Assembly (NCBI RefSeq): GCF_026001925.1
Contig: NZ_AP021869.1
Span: 1,922,001 to 1,986,000 of the forward strand
Length of the DNA: 64,000 nt
Source of the DNA: Vibrio gangliei
GTDB taxonomy: Bacteria; Pseudomonadota; Gammaproteobacteria; Enterobacterales; Vibrionaceae
Direction: 5' to 3'
Shown: positions 47,323 to 57,235 of the stretch, piece after piece
Numbering within the stretch: the stretch's first letter is position 1
How the letters are laid out: every line of letters starts with the position of its first letter
The notes under the pieces: model-generated
Told to the model about the DNA's origin: nothing
The model's database searches: none
Seen by the model: the letters and a program-made list of their open reading frames with translations, nothing else
Translations under genes and position numbers: made by a program

Positions 47323-47378
47323 CTCGAAACTCGAAACTCGAAACTCGAAACTCGAAACTCGAAACTCGAAACTCGAAA
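47323..47378. repeat. Heptanucleotide tandem array, CTCGAAA x8
   Basis: Eight perfect copies of CTCGAAA (minus-strand frame CGAGTTT) lie between the prfC terminator and the DUF5363-like gene, 19 bases before its ATG. It therefore covers the place where that gene's promoter would be expected. The unit is the same as at 39701 on the other strand. Confidence 0.95.
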
Positions 47379-47390
47379 CTGATTAAAGCA

Positions 47391-47417
47391 AAAGGGCTGA
47401 CATTACGCCAACCCTTT
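47391..47417 (-). terminator. Terminator after prfC
   Basis: AAAGGGCTG and CAACCCTTT pair (one G-T) across a 9-base loop, 29 bases past the prfC stop, with TTTTGCTTT on the minus strand. Confidence 0.8.
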
Positions 47418-47445
47418 AACAAGATTATCTATTTACGCTCACAGA

Positions 47446-49026
47446 TTAGTGTTCGCGTGTTGCTCGGAAATCAACCTCAGGGAAACGCTCTTTAGCAAGG
47501 TTCAAGTTCACCATAGTTGGGGCAATGTAAGATAGGTTGTCACCGCCATCCAATGCAAGATTCGCTTGGTTCTTACGCTTAAACTCTTCAAATTTCTTAA
47601 CGTCATCACACTCTACCCAACGGGCAGTCGCAACGTTCACGCTTTCGTAAATCGCTTCCACGTTGTATTCCGATTTCAAACGCGCCACAACTACATCAAA
47701 CTGAAGCACACCAACCGCACCAACGATCAAATCGTTGTTTTGTAATGGGCGGAAAACCTGCACCGCACCTTCTTCAGAAAGCTGCACCAAGCCTTTAAGC
47801 AATTGTTTTTGCTTCAGAGGATCGCGCAGACGAATGCGACGGAACAATTCTGGCGCAAAGTTTGGAATACCCGCAAACTTCAACGCTTCACCTTGAGTAA
47901 AAGTATCACCGATCTGAATGGTGCCATGGTTATGTAAACCAATGATGTCACCCGCATAGGCATTTTCCGCACGAGCACGGTCGCCCGCCATGAAAGTTAC
48001 CGCATCCGAAATGTTGACCATTTTGCCAGTACGCACATGGTTCATCTTCATGCCTTGCTTATAAGTACCAGACACAATGCGCATAAAGGCAATGCGGTCA
48101 CGGTGTTTTGGATCCATATTGGCTTGAATCTTAAACACGAAACCAGAGAATTTATCTTCGGTTGCTTCAACGGTACGTTCGTTGGCTTCACGAGGCATTG
48201 GCGCAGGGGCCCACTCCGTTAAGCCGTCTAGCATGTGGTCAACACCAAAGTTACCCAATGCCGTACCAAAGAATACTGGCGTTAATTCACCTTTAAGAAA
48301 TAACTCTTGATCAAATTCGTGCGAAGCACCGATCACAAGCTCTAACTCTGCACGCAATTGCTCAGCCAGTTCATCACCAATTTCTGCATTGAGTTCTGGG
48401 TTATCTAGCCCTTTCACAATGCGTACTTCTTGAATGGTGTGACCATGACCGGTTGAATACAAGATGGTTTCATCACGGTGAATGTGGTACACACCTTTAA
48501 ACTCTTTACCGCAACCAATCGGCCAAGAGACTGGCGCACAGGCGATATTCAATTCGTTTTCGACTTCATCCAGCAGTTCCATCGGGTCACGTATATCGCG
48601 GTCACATTTGTTCATAAAGGTAACGATCGGCGTATCACGCAGACGGGTTACTTCCATCAATTTACGGGTACGGTCCTCGACGCCTTTTGCCGCATCGATC
48701 ACCATTAGACATGAATCCACTGCCGTTAAGGTACGGTATGTATCTTCGGAGAAGTCTTCGTGTCCTGGGGTATCCAGTAAGTTTACCAAGCACTCATTGT
48801 ATGGAAATTGCATCACAGAGGTGGTTACCGAGATACCACGTTCTTTTTCCATTTCCATCCAGTCCGATTTTGCGTGTTGGCTGGCACCACGGCCTTTTAC
48901 CGAACCGGCGGTTTGAATCGCGTTTCCGAATAACAATACTTTTTCGGTAATGGTGGTTTTACCCGCATCCGGGTGAGAAATGATCGCAAACGTACGACGC
49001 TTGCCAACTTCGGTAAGGAATGACAT
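47446..49026 (-). CDS. prfC: Peptide chain release factor 3
   Basis: RF3 is the GTPase that recycles RF1 and RF2 from the ribosome after termination. From the chosen ATG at 49026 the protein has 526 residues, starts [20 protein letters not shown] and has G1 SHPDAGKTT at residues 17-25. [20 protein letters not shown] and [20 protein letters not shown] follow. The frame extends 28 codons upstream to 49110, but that extension has no homology in RF3. AAGG at ribosome-site distance supports the inner start. A terminator follows. Confidence 0.95.
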   Translation of the reverse strand: MSFLTEVGKRRTFAIISHPDAGKTTITEKVLLFGNAIQTAGSVKGRGASQHAKSDWMEMEKERGISVTTSVMQFPYNECLVNLLDTPGHEDFSEDTYRTLTAVDSCLMVIDAAKGVEDRTRKLMEVTRLRDTPIVTFMNKCDRDIRDPMELLDEVENELNIACAPVSWPIGCGKEFKGVYHIHRDETILYSTGHGHTIQEVRIVKGLDNPELNAEIGDELAEQLRAELELVIGASHEFDQELFLKGELTPVFFGTALGNFGVDHMLDGLTEWAPAPMPREANERTVEATEDKFSGFVFKIQANMDPKHRDRIAFMRIVSGTYKQGMKMNHVRTGKMVNISDAVTFMAGDRARAENAYAGDIIGLHNHGTIQIGDTFTQGEALKFAGIPNFAPELFRRIRLRDPLKQKQLLKGLVQLSEEGAVQVFRPLQNNDLIVGAVGVLQFDVVVARLKSEYNVEAIYESVNVATARWVECDDVKKFEEFKRKNQANLALDGGDNLSYIAPTMVNLNLAKERFPEVDFRATREH

Positions 49027-49213
49027 GAAGGAAACCTTAATAAACTGTGTTCGATTGCTGCTCTCAAATGGCAACAAAAATAAGATGGACGAATTATACG
49101 CAAAATTCACGATAACTCTAGTTGAAAGCCCAAACTGATTGCAGTTTCAGGGCCTATCTATTTCATGATCAAGCTATTTACTGATTCATCAAACTATTTA
49201 GGGTTTAATCGAG

Positions 49214-49705
49214 CTAAGCGAAGGGATTATAACTGTCCAACATCAAATTCATAATGATGGCGTCTTCTTTGCCGCTGGCCGTTTTTGCAGAAGGGTAATA
49301 ATTCACTCGGCGATCCATTTCATTAAAGCCCAGTGATTCATACAAATGATACGCACCGCGATTACTGTCTCGCACTTCCAGCCAAATACTTTCAGCTTGA
49401 GCATCTTCACTGTGCTCGATCAAATGTTCCAACAGTTTGCGTCCGTAACCTTTACCTTGCTGAGTTGGATCAACCGCAATGGTTAATAGGGTGACTTCTC
49501 CAACAATATTTTGACTATAAACGTAGCCAACCAATTGATTATCCACCCACAACCCAAATTGGTATTTGCTCGAATTGGCAGAATTTTGATGAGATAAATC
49601 GCGGATCATGGTTTCAGACCAAGGATGAGAATGGGCGACTTTTTCAATTGCCCACACCGCATCAAGATGATCTAAGCGTAAAGGTAAAAATTGACAATTA
49701 TTCAT
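49214..49705 (-). CDS. rimI: Ribosomal-protein-alanine acetyltransferase RimI
   Basis: RimI acetylates the N-terminal alanine of ribosomal protein S18. The 163-residue GNAT protein has LTIAVDPTQQGKGYGRKLLE as acetyl-CoA loop and WLEVRDSNRGAYHLYESLGF, a hallmark of RimI. The N-terminus HSHPWSETMIRDL is also typical. It overlaps the 3' end of holD by eight bases, the same holD-rimI order as in E. coli. Cytoplasmic. Confidence 0.93.
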   Translation of the reverse strand: MNNCQFLPLRLDHLDAVWAIEKVAHSHPWSETMIRDLSHQNSANSSKYQFGLWVDNQLVGYVYSQNIVGEVTLLTIAVDPTQQGKGYGRKLLEHLIEHSEDAQAESIWLEVRDSNRGAYHLYESLGFNEMDRRVNYYPSAKTASGKEDAIIMNLMLDSYNPFA

Positions 49706-50138
49706 TATTATAAGAACAAATTTGCTGCCACAACTCGCGGCGATTTTGAGTATTACCGTGAATTTGCGTAATGGCAGGTGAAGTCAAAATATTGACACCT
49801 TGCAGTGAGGCTTGTTCTAACGCTTCACAACCGGCAAACCACACCCATTTCAATGCGTGTTTATCGAGTTGCGCTGCTTGTGCAGGCGTTAAATGCAGTG
49901 CTTGGTCAGCGCTTAATTTCATACTTGCCAGCACTTTAATAAACAAAGTCGCATCGTCGCCTTGCGGGCAAGAATCCGCCACCAGCAACAAAGTACAAGT
50001 TTGCGGTAATTGTATACCAGGCGCTTGATAGCCTTGCAGCTTATCTGGATGAGCCAGTTCCCATACGGAAATGCCCATTTCTTTTAAATATTGCTGTTGT
50101 TGAGAATCGAGCATAGCGCCTTCAAAATTTGGAGTCAT
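49698..50138 (-). CDS. holD: DNA polymerase III psi subunit HolD
   Basis: HolD (psi) links the clamp loader to chi and SSB. The 146-residue protein is weakly conserved in sequence but shows YLKEMGISVWELAHPDKLQG near the start, ALHLTPAQAA in the middle, and ELWQQICSY at the end, all matching E. coli HolD by eye. Its position directly before rimI supports it. ATG at codon 9 (MLDSQQQQ) is a possible shorter start. It ends inside rimI, so translation is coupled. Confidence 0.85.
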   Translation of the reverse strand: MTPNFEGAMLDSQQQQYLKEMGISVWELAHPDKLQGYQAPGIQLPQTCTLLLVADSCPQGDDATLFIKVLASMKLSADQALHLTPAQAAQLDKHALKWVWFAGCEALEQASLQGVNILTSPAITQIHGNTQNRRELWQQICSYNNE

Positions 50139-50141
50139 GAA

Positions 50142-50651
50142 CTAAAATTCTGGGCTGTATTCTACCAAACCCGATAGTCCTTCGAAAGAACCATCCTCTT
50201 CCAGAGACATGATTTGAAAAGCGCCTGGCGTAAATTCTGGATGGTCATTGTAAACCGAAACAAACCCTAGTGGCTCAGCATCTTTAAAGCCAAAACGAGC
50301 GTAATAGTTAGGTTCACCAAGCACGACACACGTTGAGTAACCAAATTCAAGTAACGAATCTAAACCGGAGCGGATCAGTGCTTCGGCAATACCTTGCTGT
50401 CGGTATTCTTCTTTGACGGCAACCGGCGCTAGACCTTGCCAGCCTAGATCTTCACCGTTGAGCGTTACTGGCGTAAACAAAACATGACCAATCACTTCCC
50501 CTTCATCGCTGCACGCCACTAAAGATAACGTAAAACGGCTGTTCTCACGTAGTGAACGTACTAATTTAGCTTCAGCAGAACTAGGAAATGCAGATTTTAA
50601 TAGCGCATCAATCGTCAGAATGTCAGCAGGGGCTTCGGTACGAATTTGCAT
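50142..50651 (-). CDS. GNAT N-acetyltransferase, YhbS-like
   Basis: This 169-residue acetyltransferase has LAPVAVKEEYRQQGIAEALI as acetyl-CoA loop and the YhbS-type block VVLGEPNYYARFGF followed by a helical tail. The nearby ubiT-ubiUV genes match the E. coli yhbS-yhbT-yhbUV order, which supports a YhbS assignment. Substrate is unknown. It lies three bases before holD on the same strand, so it may be the first gene of yhbS-holD-rimI. Confidence 0.85.
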   Translation of the reverse strand: MQIRTEAPADILTIDALLKSAFPSSAEAKLVRSLRENSRFTLSLVACSDEGEVIGHVLFTPVTLNGEDLGWQGLAPVAVKEEYRQQGIAEALIRSGLDSLLEFGYSTCVVLGEPNYYARFGFKDAEPLGFVSVYNDHPEFTPGAFQIMSLEEDGSFEGLSGLVEYSPEF

Positions 50652-50732
50652 GGTTTTCTCGCTTAAGTTATGAATCGCTTAAGTTACGGATGCTTAGCTT
50701 AGAATACTTAGATTACCAATAAGCAGCGATAA

Positions 50733-50771
50733 AAAAGAAGAGCCGATTCTATACCGAATTGGCTCTTCTAT
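50733..50771 (-). terminator. Terminator after ubiT
   Basis: AGAAGAGCC-G-ATTC pairs with GAAT-T-GGCTCTTCT with one mismatch across a 6-base loop. A U-run of six follows on the minus strand. It lies 80 bases past the ubiT stop. Confidence 0.88.
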
Positions 50772-50850
50772 GTCATTTTCTATGAGTTAAATTTTGAAAC
50801 CGAGATCCAAGCAGAATTTCACATATTCGCGATAACGATTCCGATCATAG

Positions 50851-51360
50851 TTAAGCGGTTGCTTGAGTAAGCGGCTCTTGCATCCCTTGTTGTACAAAGT
50901 TGGCCAGCTGTTCCATCGTTTGAGTGAGTGGCTTAGGCAAAGAATCAAGATCAAGGCTATCCATTAAGTTTTTCACTTCTAATCCGAGCTCGGTATCGCC
51001 TTCAATTTTTAGGCGACGTTGGAAGAACAAGGTATCAGGATCTTCTTTACGCCCAGCAATCAGCACGAGATCATTTAAACAACCAGAAAAGCTGACATGA
51101 TGTTGCTCGCTGGCATCACCCACGGTTAACTTATCATCTTGGTAGCTGATCATCCAGCTTACATTCACATCTGAAATAGACACTTTTAACCAGCGATCTT
51201 GTAAAAATTCAAAATCGCCATCTTCTAGTGCTTCATGAAAAACGCGCTTCAAACCTTCCAATAGCACTTTGTTATGAACACGCTGAGGGATCAGCTTGGC
51301 TGGAATAGAGATCAGTGACGCGGCATTCATCACCACTTTAGAACGAAAACTTGCGAGCAT
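50851..51360 (-). CDS. ubiT: UbiT, SCP2-type lipid carrier
   Basis: UbiT is a cytoplasmic sterol-carrier-like protein that binds isoprenoid lipids and is needed for ubiquinone synthesis without oxygen. I chose ATG at 51360, giving 169 residues, because GGAGGT lies just upstream and the protein then matches E. coli UbiT in length. The longer frame to 51465 is open but not conserved. KQDPDTLFFQRRLKIEGDTE-like RKEDPDTLFFQRRLKIEGDT and LGLEVKNLMDSLDLDSLPKP are diagnostic. It is divergent from ubiUV, a 217-bp shared control region. Confidence 0.92.
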   Translation of the reverse strand: MLASFRSKVVMNAASLISIPAKLIPQRVHNKVLLEGLKRVFHEALEDGDFEFLQDRWLKVSISDVNVSWMISYQDDKLTVGDASEQHHVSFSGCLNDLVLIAGRKEDPDTLFFQRRLKIEGDTELGLEVKNLMDSLDLDSLPKPLTQTMEQLANFVQQGMQEPLTQATA

Positions 51361-51577
51361 ACTACCTCCAACATCAATCGACTCACGCAATGTAAAACAA
51401 CCTACTTTACCGAGTTCAATGGCGATATCTCTGTGTTGAATCAAAAAATGTCTCAATTCAAACAAAAAACCACTTTATAGGTAGATCTAACCGCCTCAAA
51501 CCTGCCTTATATCAATTCCCTAGACGATGAATCTCCTAAAATGTCGAACACTGTAAAAATTAATAAGGTAAGTAAGG

Positions 51578-52591
51578 ATGGAACTACTTTGCCCTGCGGG
51601 TAATTTGCCTGCGTTGAAAACCGCCATCGATTGTGGCGCTGACGCGGTTTATATTGGATTCAAAGACGAGACCAATGCGCGTCACTTTGCCGGCCTCAAC
51701 TTTAATGGCAAAAAACTCAATAAAGCGGTGCAATATGTGCATGACCACAATAAAAAAATTCATATTGCTCTGAATACCTTTGCCCATCCTAATGGATTTG
51801 AACGTTGGACAAACTCGGTCGATAAAGCGGTAGATTTAGGAGTCGATGCATTAATCATTGCTGATATCGCCCTACTTGATTACGCCGCCACCAAATACCC
51901 TGAGATGGAATTGCACCTTTCAGTACAAGCATCGGCCACCAATACCGCAGCCATTCAATATTACGCCAATAATTTCAATGTAAAACGCGTGGTACTGCCA
52001 CGTGTGTTATCGATGCATCAAGTGAAGCAATTGTCACGTAATATTCCTCAAGGCGTGGAGCTAGAAGTGTTTGCCTTTGGTAGCTTGTGCATCATGTCGG
52101 AAGGGCGTTGTTACCTGTCTTCTTATCTCACTGGTGAATCCCCAAATACCGTCGGCGCTTGTTCTCCCGCTAAATACGTTCGTTGGCAAGAAACCGATCA
52201 AGGTTTGGAATCGCGCTTAAATGAGATATTAATTGACCGTTATGGTGAAGGCGAAAACGCCGGCTACCCGACGCTGTGCAAAGGTCGCTTTGATATTAAC
52301 ATTACTGGTGAAGACCAGCGTTACCATGTGCTTGAAGAACCCACCAGCTTGAATACCCTTTCAGTGCTGCCTGAGCTTTTTGCCGCCAATGTCGCCTCGG
52401 TAAAAATTGAAGGTCGCCAACGCAGCCCAGCCTATGTCGAACAAGTCACTCGAACCTGGCGCGCAGCGCTCGATCGTTATCTTGCCAATCCTGAAAATTA
52501 CGCCGTTGAACCGCAATGGAATGCCACCTTAGCGAATGTGTCTGAAGGTACGCAAACCACACTCGGTGCTTATCACCGCAAATGGCAATAA
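51578..52591 (+). CDS. ubiU: UbiU, U32-type iron-sulfur hydroxylase subunit
   Basis: UbiU and UbiV form a complex with 4Fe-4S clusters that hydroxylates ubiquinone precursors without oxygen. The 337-residue peptidase-U32 protein starts MELLCPAGNLPALKTAIDCG. The conserved cysteines are in FGSLCIMSEGRCYL, TVGACSPAKY and PTLCKGRFD, which fit the four cluster ligands. It is followed by ubiV after 13 bases, with an AAGG ribosome site. The pair is divergent from ubiT. Confidence 0.94.
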   Translation: MELLCPAGNLPALKTAIDCGADAVYIGFKDETNARHFAGLNFNGKKLNKAVQYVHDHNKKIHIALNTFAHPNGFERWTNSVDKAVDLGVDALIIADIALLDYAATKYPEMELHLSVQASATNTAAIQYYANNFNVKRVVLPRVLSMHQVKQLSRNIPQGVELEVFAFGSLCIMSEGRCYLSSYLTGESPNTVGACSPAKYVRWQETDQGLESRLNEILIDRYGEGENAGYPTLCKGRFDINITGEDQRYHVLEEPTSLNTLSVLPELFAANVASVKIEGRQRSPAYVEQVTRTWRAALDRYLANPENYAVEPQWNATLANVSEGTQTTLGAYHRKWQ

Positions 52592-52604
52592 TAGAGGCAT
52601 TCTC

Positions 52605-53495
52605 ATGAATCAAGATTCAACTTTTCAATATTCATTAGGCCCAATTCTGTATTTTTGGCCAAAGCAAAACGTCGAAGATTTTTATCAACAAGCCAAACAT
52701 AGCCAAGCCGACATCATCTACCTCGGTGAAGCCGTGTGCTCAAAGCGCCGTGAAATGAAACCAGCACAATGGTTTGAGATCGCCAAAGATCTCGCCCAAT
52801 CCGGTAAGCAAGTGGTGCTCTCTACTATGGCATTATTAGAAGCGCCAAGCGAAGTCAACGTGATGAAAAAGTACATCGACAATGGTGACTTTGCGATTGA
52901 AGCCAATGACGTGTCTGGTATTCAATTGGCTTATGACGCCAAAGTCCCGTTTGTGGTGGGTGCAGCGGTCAATACTTACAATGCTCATACCCTTAGACTG
53001 TTCGTAAAACAAGGCATGATCCGCTGGTGCATGCCGGTTGAGCTATCACGAGATTGGTTAATGCAAACGCTCGACCAATGCGATGAACTCGGCATTCGCG
53101 AACAATTTGAAGTGGAAGTGTTTAGCTACGGCTACCTACCTCTGGCCTACTCTGCCCGCTGTTTTACTGCACGAGCTGAAAACAAAGCCAAAGATGATTG
53201 TGAAACTTGCTGCATTAAATACCCAACCGGTATTCAAGTCAGCAGCCAAGAAGGACAGGAAGTCTTTAACCTCAATGGCATCCAAACTCAGTCTGGTTAC
53301 TGCTACAACCTAGGTAACGACTTAGAGAGCATGAAAGGATTGGTTGACGTAGTGCGTTTAAGCCCACTTGGTGTCGATACGCTTTGTACACTGGCCGACT
53401 TTAAAGCCAATGAAAGTAACCAAAATCGTATTATCACGGACAGCAAACAATGCAATGGTTACTGGCATCAACTGGCGGGCTTAGTTCAGCAATGA
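52605..53495 (+). CDS. ubiV: UbiV, U32-type iron-sulfur partner of UbiU
   Basis: UbiV is the second subunit of the oxygen-independent hydroxylase. From ATG at 52605, after AGAGGC, the protein has 296 residues. It shows SLGPILYFWPKQNVEDFY, a cysteine in LGEAVCSKRREM, and the cluster block SARCFTARAENKAKDDCETC with a further Cys. These match the ligand pattern of E. coli UbiV. The frame can be extended upstream to 52536 but that part overlaps ubiU and is not conserved. A strong terminator follows. Confidence 0.93.
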   Translation: MNQDSTFQYSLGPILYFWPKQNVEDFYQQAKHSQADIIYLGEAVCSKRREMKPAQWFEIAKDLAQSGKQVVLSTMALLEAPSEVNVMKKYIDNGDFAIEANDVSGIQLAYDAKVPFVVGAAVNTYNAHTLRLFVKQGMIRWCMPVELSRDWLMQTLDQCDELGIREQFEVEVFSYGYLPLAYSARCFTARAENKAKDDCETCCIKYPTGIQVSSQEGQEVFNLNGIQTQSGYCYNLGNDLESMKGLVDVVRLSPLGVDTLCTLADFKANESNQNRIITDSKQCNGYWHQLAGLVQQ

Positions 53496-53519
53496 GATTG
53501 AATTAGAAATCATAAATAC

Positions 53520-53555
53520 AATTAAGGCCTCAATCGTTGAGGCCTTAATTTTATG
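53520..53555 (+). terminator. Terminator after ubiV
   Basis: AATTAAGGCCTCAA and TTGAGGCCTTAATT form a perfect 14-bp stem with loop TCG, followed by TTA. It lies 25 bases past the stop. Confidence 0.92.
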
Positions 53556-53565
53556 TTGTCACATC

Positions 53566-53831
53566 TATACCCAAGTGACCTCAAGATGCAGGATTCAGAG
53601 CTATCATCCAAGTCTTTAGACAAGGAAGATTTATGCGGAATGTAGACACCTTTCAATTAAATCTGACATAGGCTAAGGGCTTGGATGAAGCTCCCAAAGG
53701 GGAAGTTAAAACAAGCTTTAAGCTGCGTTAAATTGAACAGAGATAGAATAACTATGATCATCTTCAATTTGCCTTGCCTAAAACTTGTTTTAATCTTGCT
53801 GAAACTCGCATATTGAGGTTACTTGGGTATA
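53566..53831. repeat. 266-bp inverted-repeat element (MITE-like)
   Basis: Ends TATACCCAAGTGACCTCAAG (with ATGC) and, reversed, TATACCCAAGTAACCTCAAT (with ATGC) are inverted repeats of about 24 bp with two mismatches. No transposase gene is inside. Its right 70 bases recur at 7536-7604. It fills most of the 341-bp ubiV-nlpI gap and ends five bases before the nlpI stop. No flanking target duplication is obvious to me. Confidence 0.75.
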
Positions 53832-53836
53832 TGTTT

Positions 53837-54817
53837 TTATGCGCTGAGTTTAGGGGCACGATACACCTGAGGCGGATGATTTTTTGATTCTTGCTGCTCA
53901 TCAGGTTTTGTGGTTGCTGGCGCTTGAGAATTATCCTCTTGTGCACGCTCAGCTTGAATCGCTTTAAAAATACGGGTTAATTCTAAGAAGGCATAACGGT
54001 GTTCCGAAAACTCATACACGTTCATCGAAATCGCTAATTTATACAAAGCAATTGCATTGGAATAATCGCCTTTATATTGATATTCCTTTGCCAAATAGAA
54101 GTACAGTTCTGTCAACTTTTGCGCCAAGTCGACATTATTCTTAGTCCCCATCGCCACTGACTCAAGAATGTCATTTTGATCTAGATGGCCAAGTGTCATG
54201 CCAACTAATTCCCATCCCCATTGGTCATCTTTATTTTGATAGCTTTGCTCTAGATCGGCGGTCGCTTTTTGCACATCACTTTCACGTTGAATGTAATACA
54301 GCCACAATGCGCGATACGGATCGGATGGATCTTTATCATAGTTGCTTTGCATATCCTGCAAGGCAAGAGGAATTCGGTCTGCATAGTACAAGGCAATGGC
54401 ACGGTTGCGTTCTGCGTATTCGTTGTTAGGGTCTAACTCCAAACTGGAATCAAACGCATCGAATGCAGAATCAAAATCGCTCGTTTGGGTGAAGTACACA
54501 CCAAGTACATTAAAGACTTCCGATTGAGCTGGATTTAGTTTTAGTGATGATTCGTAATCTAAACGCGCCAAATCCGCCATACCTACGCTATCTAGGAAGC
54601 GACCACGCTCGGCAAACATTTGTGCTCGCACGTTTTGGCTAACATCTTTACGAGTGAGTAACTGATTTAATCGCGCTATTTGCACTTCTTGCTGAATCGA
54701 AGGCTGCAGGGGAATTGCTAACGGCGGGTAAACAAATGAGTTAGTTGAGTTCCCTTGATTAGCACATCCTAATAAAAAGAAGGCGCTCACTAGGCTTAAC
54801 CATTTAAGATATTTCAC
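53837..54817 (-). CDS. nlpI: Lipoprotein NlpI with TPR repeats
   Basis: NlpI is an outer membrane lipoprotein that in E. coli is an adaptor for the protease Prc and peptidoglycan hydrolases. The 326-residue protein starts with GTG, has a lipobox LLGC with cysteine 18, and tandem TPR helices (SEVFNVLGVYFTQTSDFDSA, FDSSLELDPNNEYAERNRAI). The tail is proline and glutamine-rich and longer than in E. coli. GGAG lies upstream of the GTG. It follows pnp as in E. coli, but a terminator separates them. Confidence 0.92.
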   Translation of the reverse strand: MKYLKWLSLVSAFFLLGCANQGNSTNSFVYPPLAIPLQPSIQQEVQIARLNQLLTRKDVSQNVRAQMFAERGRFLDSVGMADLARLDYESSLKLNPAQSEVFNVLGVYFTQTSDFDSAFDAFDSSLELDPNNEYAERNRAIALYYADRIPLALQDMQSNYDKDPSDPYRALWLYYIQRESDVQKATADLEQSYQNKDDQWGWELVGMTLGHLDQNDILESVAMGTKNNVDLAQKLTELYFYLAKEYQYKGDYSNAIALYKLAISMNVYEFSEHRYAFLELTRIFKAIQAERAQEDNSQAPATTKPDEQQESKNHPPQVYRAPKLSA

Positions 54818-55032
54818 GAATTCCGTGCTCCTTTGCAGTCTTGCAATATTGTGTATGTTGACGAACCACTAAGTCACCTCAGCAGGGGTTAAGTACATAC
54901 AGATAAGAACCCAATATACACCTTGTTGGTTTTCCTCACCACACATTATCTAAGGTAGAGTAATACGCCACTATTTCCAACCTAAAGAAAGATAAAGATT
55001 TTCTGACTGTCTTTACCAAGTGATATGGGCAT

Positions 55033-55061
55033 AAAAAAGAGGAGCCGAAGCCCCTCTCTTA
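55033..55061 (-). terminator. Terminator after pnp
   Basis: On the minus strand AAGAGAGGGGC and GCTCCTCTTTT enclose a TTCG-type loop, followed by TTT. It lies 25 bases past the pnp stop, so nlpI likely has its own promoter or relies on read-through. Confidence 0.85.
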
Positions 55062-55085
55062 AACAGCATCTAACAATAAGACAAC

Positions 55086-57203
55086 TTACTCAGCTGATGG
55101 TTCAGCTGGCGCTTCTTCTGTTGTTTCTACTGCTTCTTTCATACTTAGACGTACACGGCCTTGGCGGTCGATTTCAAGTACTTTAACTTGAACTTCTTGG
55201 CCTTCAGATAGGTAGTCAGACACTTTCTCGATACGCTTGTCAGCGATTTGAGAAATGTGTACTAAGCCATCTTTACCAGGAAGGATCGTTACGAATGCAC
55301 CGAAGTCTGCAAGACGTGCCACTTTACCAGTGTAGATACGGCCCACTTCAACTTCAGCAGTGATTTCTTCGATACGACGGATCGCTTCTTTCGCCGCTTC
55401 ACCTTCAGTCGCGGCAATTTTGATTGTGCCATCGTCTTCGATTTCAATCGTTGTGCCCGTTTCTTCAGTTAGCGCACGAATTACCGCACCACCTTTACCG
55501 ATCACATCTTTGATTTTCTCAGCAGAGATTTTCATAGTGTGAATACGTGGAGCAAATTCAGAAATCTCTTCACGAGCACCAGAAATCGCTTCATCCATCA
55601 CGCTTAGGATGTGCTTACGTGCACCTTGAGCTTGGTTAAGCGCAATTTGCATGATTTCTTTCGTGATACCTTCGATTTTGATATCCATTTGTAGCGCAGT
55701 GATACCTTCATTAGTACCTGCTACTTTAAAGTCCATGTCACCAAGGTGGTCTTCGTCACCCAAGATGTCAGAAAGAACAACGAAATCGTCGCCTTCTTTC
55801 ACAAGACCCATTGCGATACCTGCAACAGAAGATTTAATTGGCACACCTGCATCCATAAGAGCCAGTGACGTACCACATACCGAAGCCATTGAAGAAGAAC
55901 CGTTAGATTCTGTGATTTCCGATACAACACGTACTGTGTATGGGAATTCTTCAACTGATGGCATCACCGCTTGGATACCACGTTTAGCCAGTTTACCGTG
56001 ACCGATTTCACGACGCTTAGGAGAACCAACGAAACCAGTCTCACCTACACAGTATGGAGGGAAGTTGTAGTGTAGAAGGAAGTGATCTTTCTTCTCACCA
56101 AGTAGGCTATCGATGATTTGCGCATCACGTTGTGTACCAAGCGTCGCTGTGACTAGCGCCTGAGTTTCACCACGAGTAAATAGTGCAGAACCGTGTGTAC
56201 GAGGAAGAACACCAGTGCGAACGTCTAGTGCGCGAACCATGTCTTTTTCACGGCCATCGATACGTGGGTTACCCGCGATGATGCGGCTACGTACTACTGT
56301 TTTTTCTAGATCGTGGAAGATGGTGTGAACTTCTTTTAGGTTCAACTCTTCGTTTTCAGCCAATAGCGCTTCGTTGACTTCCGCTGCGATAGCGTGAATA
56401 CGGTCGTAACGAGCCATCTTCTCTGTGATTTGGTAAGCTTCAACCAATTTCGCTTCAGCCAGTGCTGCGATCTTGTCTTTTAGCTCAGTGTTTTCAGCTG
56501 GAGCAACCCAATCCCAAGCAGGAGTGGCAACTTCAGCAGCAAATTCATTGATTGCTGAGATAACAGTTTGTTGTTGGTCGTGACCGTAAACAACCGCTGC
56601 TAGCATTTCTTCTTCAGTTAGGTTGTCAGCTTCAGATTCAACCATCAATACTGCGCTTTCTGTACCCGCAACAACAAGGTCAAGACGAGAAGCCTCAAGC
56701 TCTTTTTCACTTGGGTTAAGCACTAGTTGACCATCAATGTGACCAACACGAGCTGCGCCGATTGGACCGTTAAATGGTACGCCAGAGATCGCTAGAGCAG
56801 CAGAAGTACCGATCATAGTGATGATGTCTGGAGAAATGTTAGGGTTGGCAGAAACAACCGTAGCAATAACTTGTACTTCGTTTTTGAACGCGTCAGGGAA
56901 AAGCGGACGGATTGGACGGTCGATAAGACGTGCAATCAATGTTTCGCTTTCAGAAGGGCGACCTTCACGCTTGAAGAAACCACCAGGGATTTTACCGGCT
57001 GCGTAAGTACGCTCTTGGTAGTTTACGGTGAGTGGGAAGAAGTCTTGACCTTCAACCGCTTCTTTTTTCGCAACAACAGATACGAAAACAGAAGTGTCAT
57101 CCATGCTTGCCATTACAGCAGCAGTTGCTTGACGTGCAATTACGCCAGTTTCAAGAGTAACGGTATGGTTACCGTATTGAAATTTCTTTACGATTGGATT
57201 CAC
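55086..57203 (-). CDS. pnp: Polynucleotide phosphorylase
   Basis: PNPase degrades RNA from the 3' end with phosphate and is part of the degradosome. From GTG at 57203, with AAGGA seven bases upstream, it has 705 residues. It has two RNase PH domains ([20 protein letters not shown] at the start, [20 protein letters not shown] in the second), a KH domain ([16 protein letters not shown]), and an S1 domain ([17 protein letters not shown]). The frame open to 57233 has no ribosome site. The leader holds a long hairpin, as in E. coli pnp, where RNase III and PNPase autoregulate it. Confidence 0.95.
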   Translation of the reverse strand: MNPIVKKFQYGNHTVTLETGVIARQATAAVMASMDDTSVFVSVVAKKEAVEGQDFFPLTVNYQERTYAAGKIPGGFFKREGRPSESETLIARLIDRPIRPLFPDAFKNEVQVIATVVSANPNISPDIITMIGTSAALAISGVPFNGPIGAARVGHIDGQLVLNPSEKELEASRLDLVVAGTESAVLMVESEADNLTEEEMLAAVVYGHDQQQTVISAINEFAAEVATPAWDWVAPAENTELKDKIAALAEAKLVEAYQITEKMARYDRIHAIAAEVNEALLAENEELNLKEVHTIFHDLEKTVVRSRIIAGNPRIDGREKDMVRALDVRTGVLPRTHGSALFTRGETQALVTATLGTQRDAQIIDSLLGEKKDHFLLHYNFPPYCVGETGFVGSPKRREIGHGKLAKRGIQAVMPSVEEFPYTVRVVSEITESNGSSSMASVCGTSLALMDAGVPIKSSVAGIAMGLVKEGDDFVVLSDILGDEDHLGDMDFKVAGTNEGITALQMDIKIEGITKEIMQIALNQAQGARKHILSVMDEAISGAREEISEFAPRIHTMKISAEKIKDVIGKGGAVIRALTEETGTTIEIEDDGTIKIAATEGEAAKEAIRRIEEITAEVEVGRIYTGKVARLADFGAFVTILPGKDGLVHISQIADKRIEKVSDYLSEGQEVQVKVLEIDRQGRVRLSMKEAVETTEEAPAEPSAE

Positions 57204-57235
57204 GTAAATTTCCTTAATTTTGAGTTTTAACATTA

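Noticed and set aside
32150..47378. CRISPR arrays in the tandem repeats
   Set aside because: Units are 7 bp with no spacers and no cas genes are present.
51466..51577. FNR site in the ubiT/ubiU divergent region
   Set aside because: Only ATCAA half sites are present; no TTGAT-N4-ATCAA palindrome could be found, although anaerobic control would make sense.
53566..53831. Insertion sequence
   Set aside because: It has terminal inverted repeats but no transposase frame, so it is listed as a MITE-like repeat.
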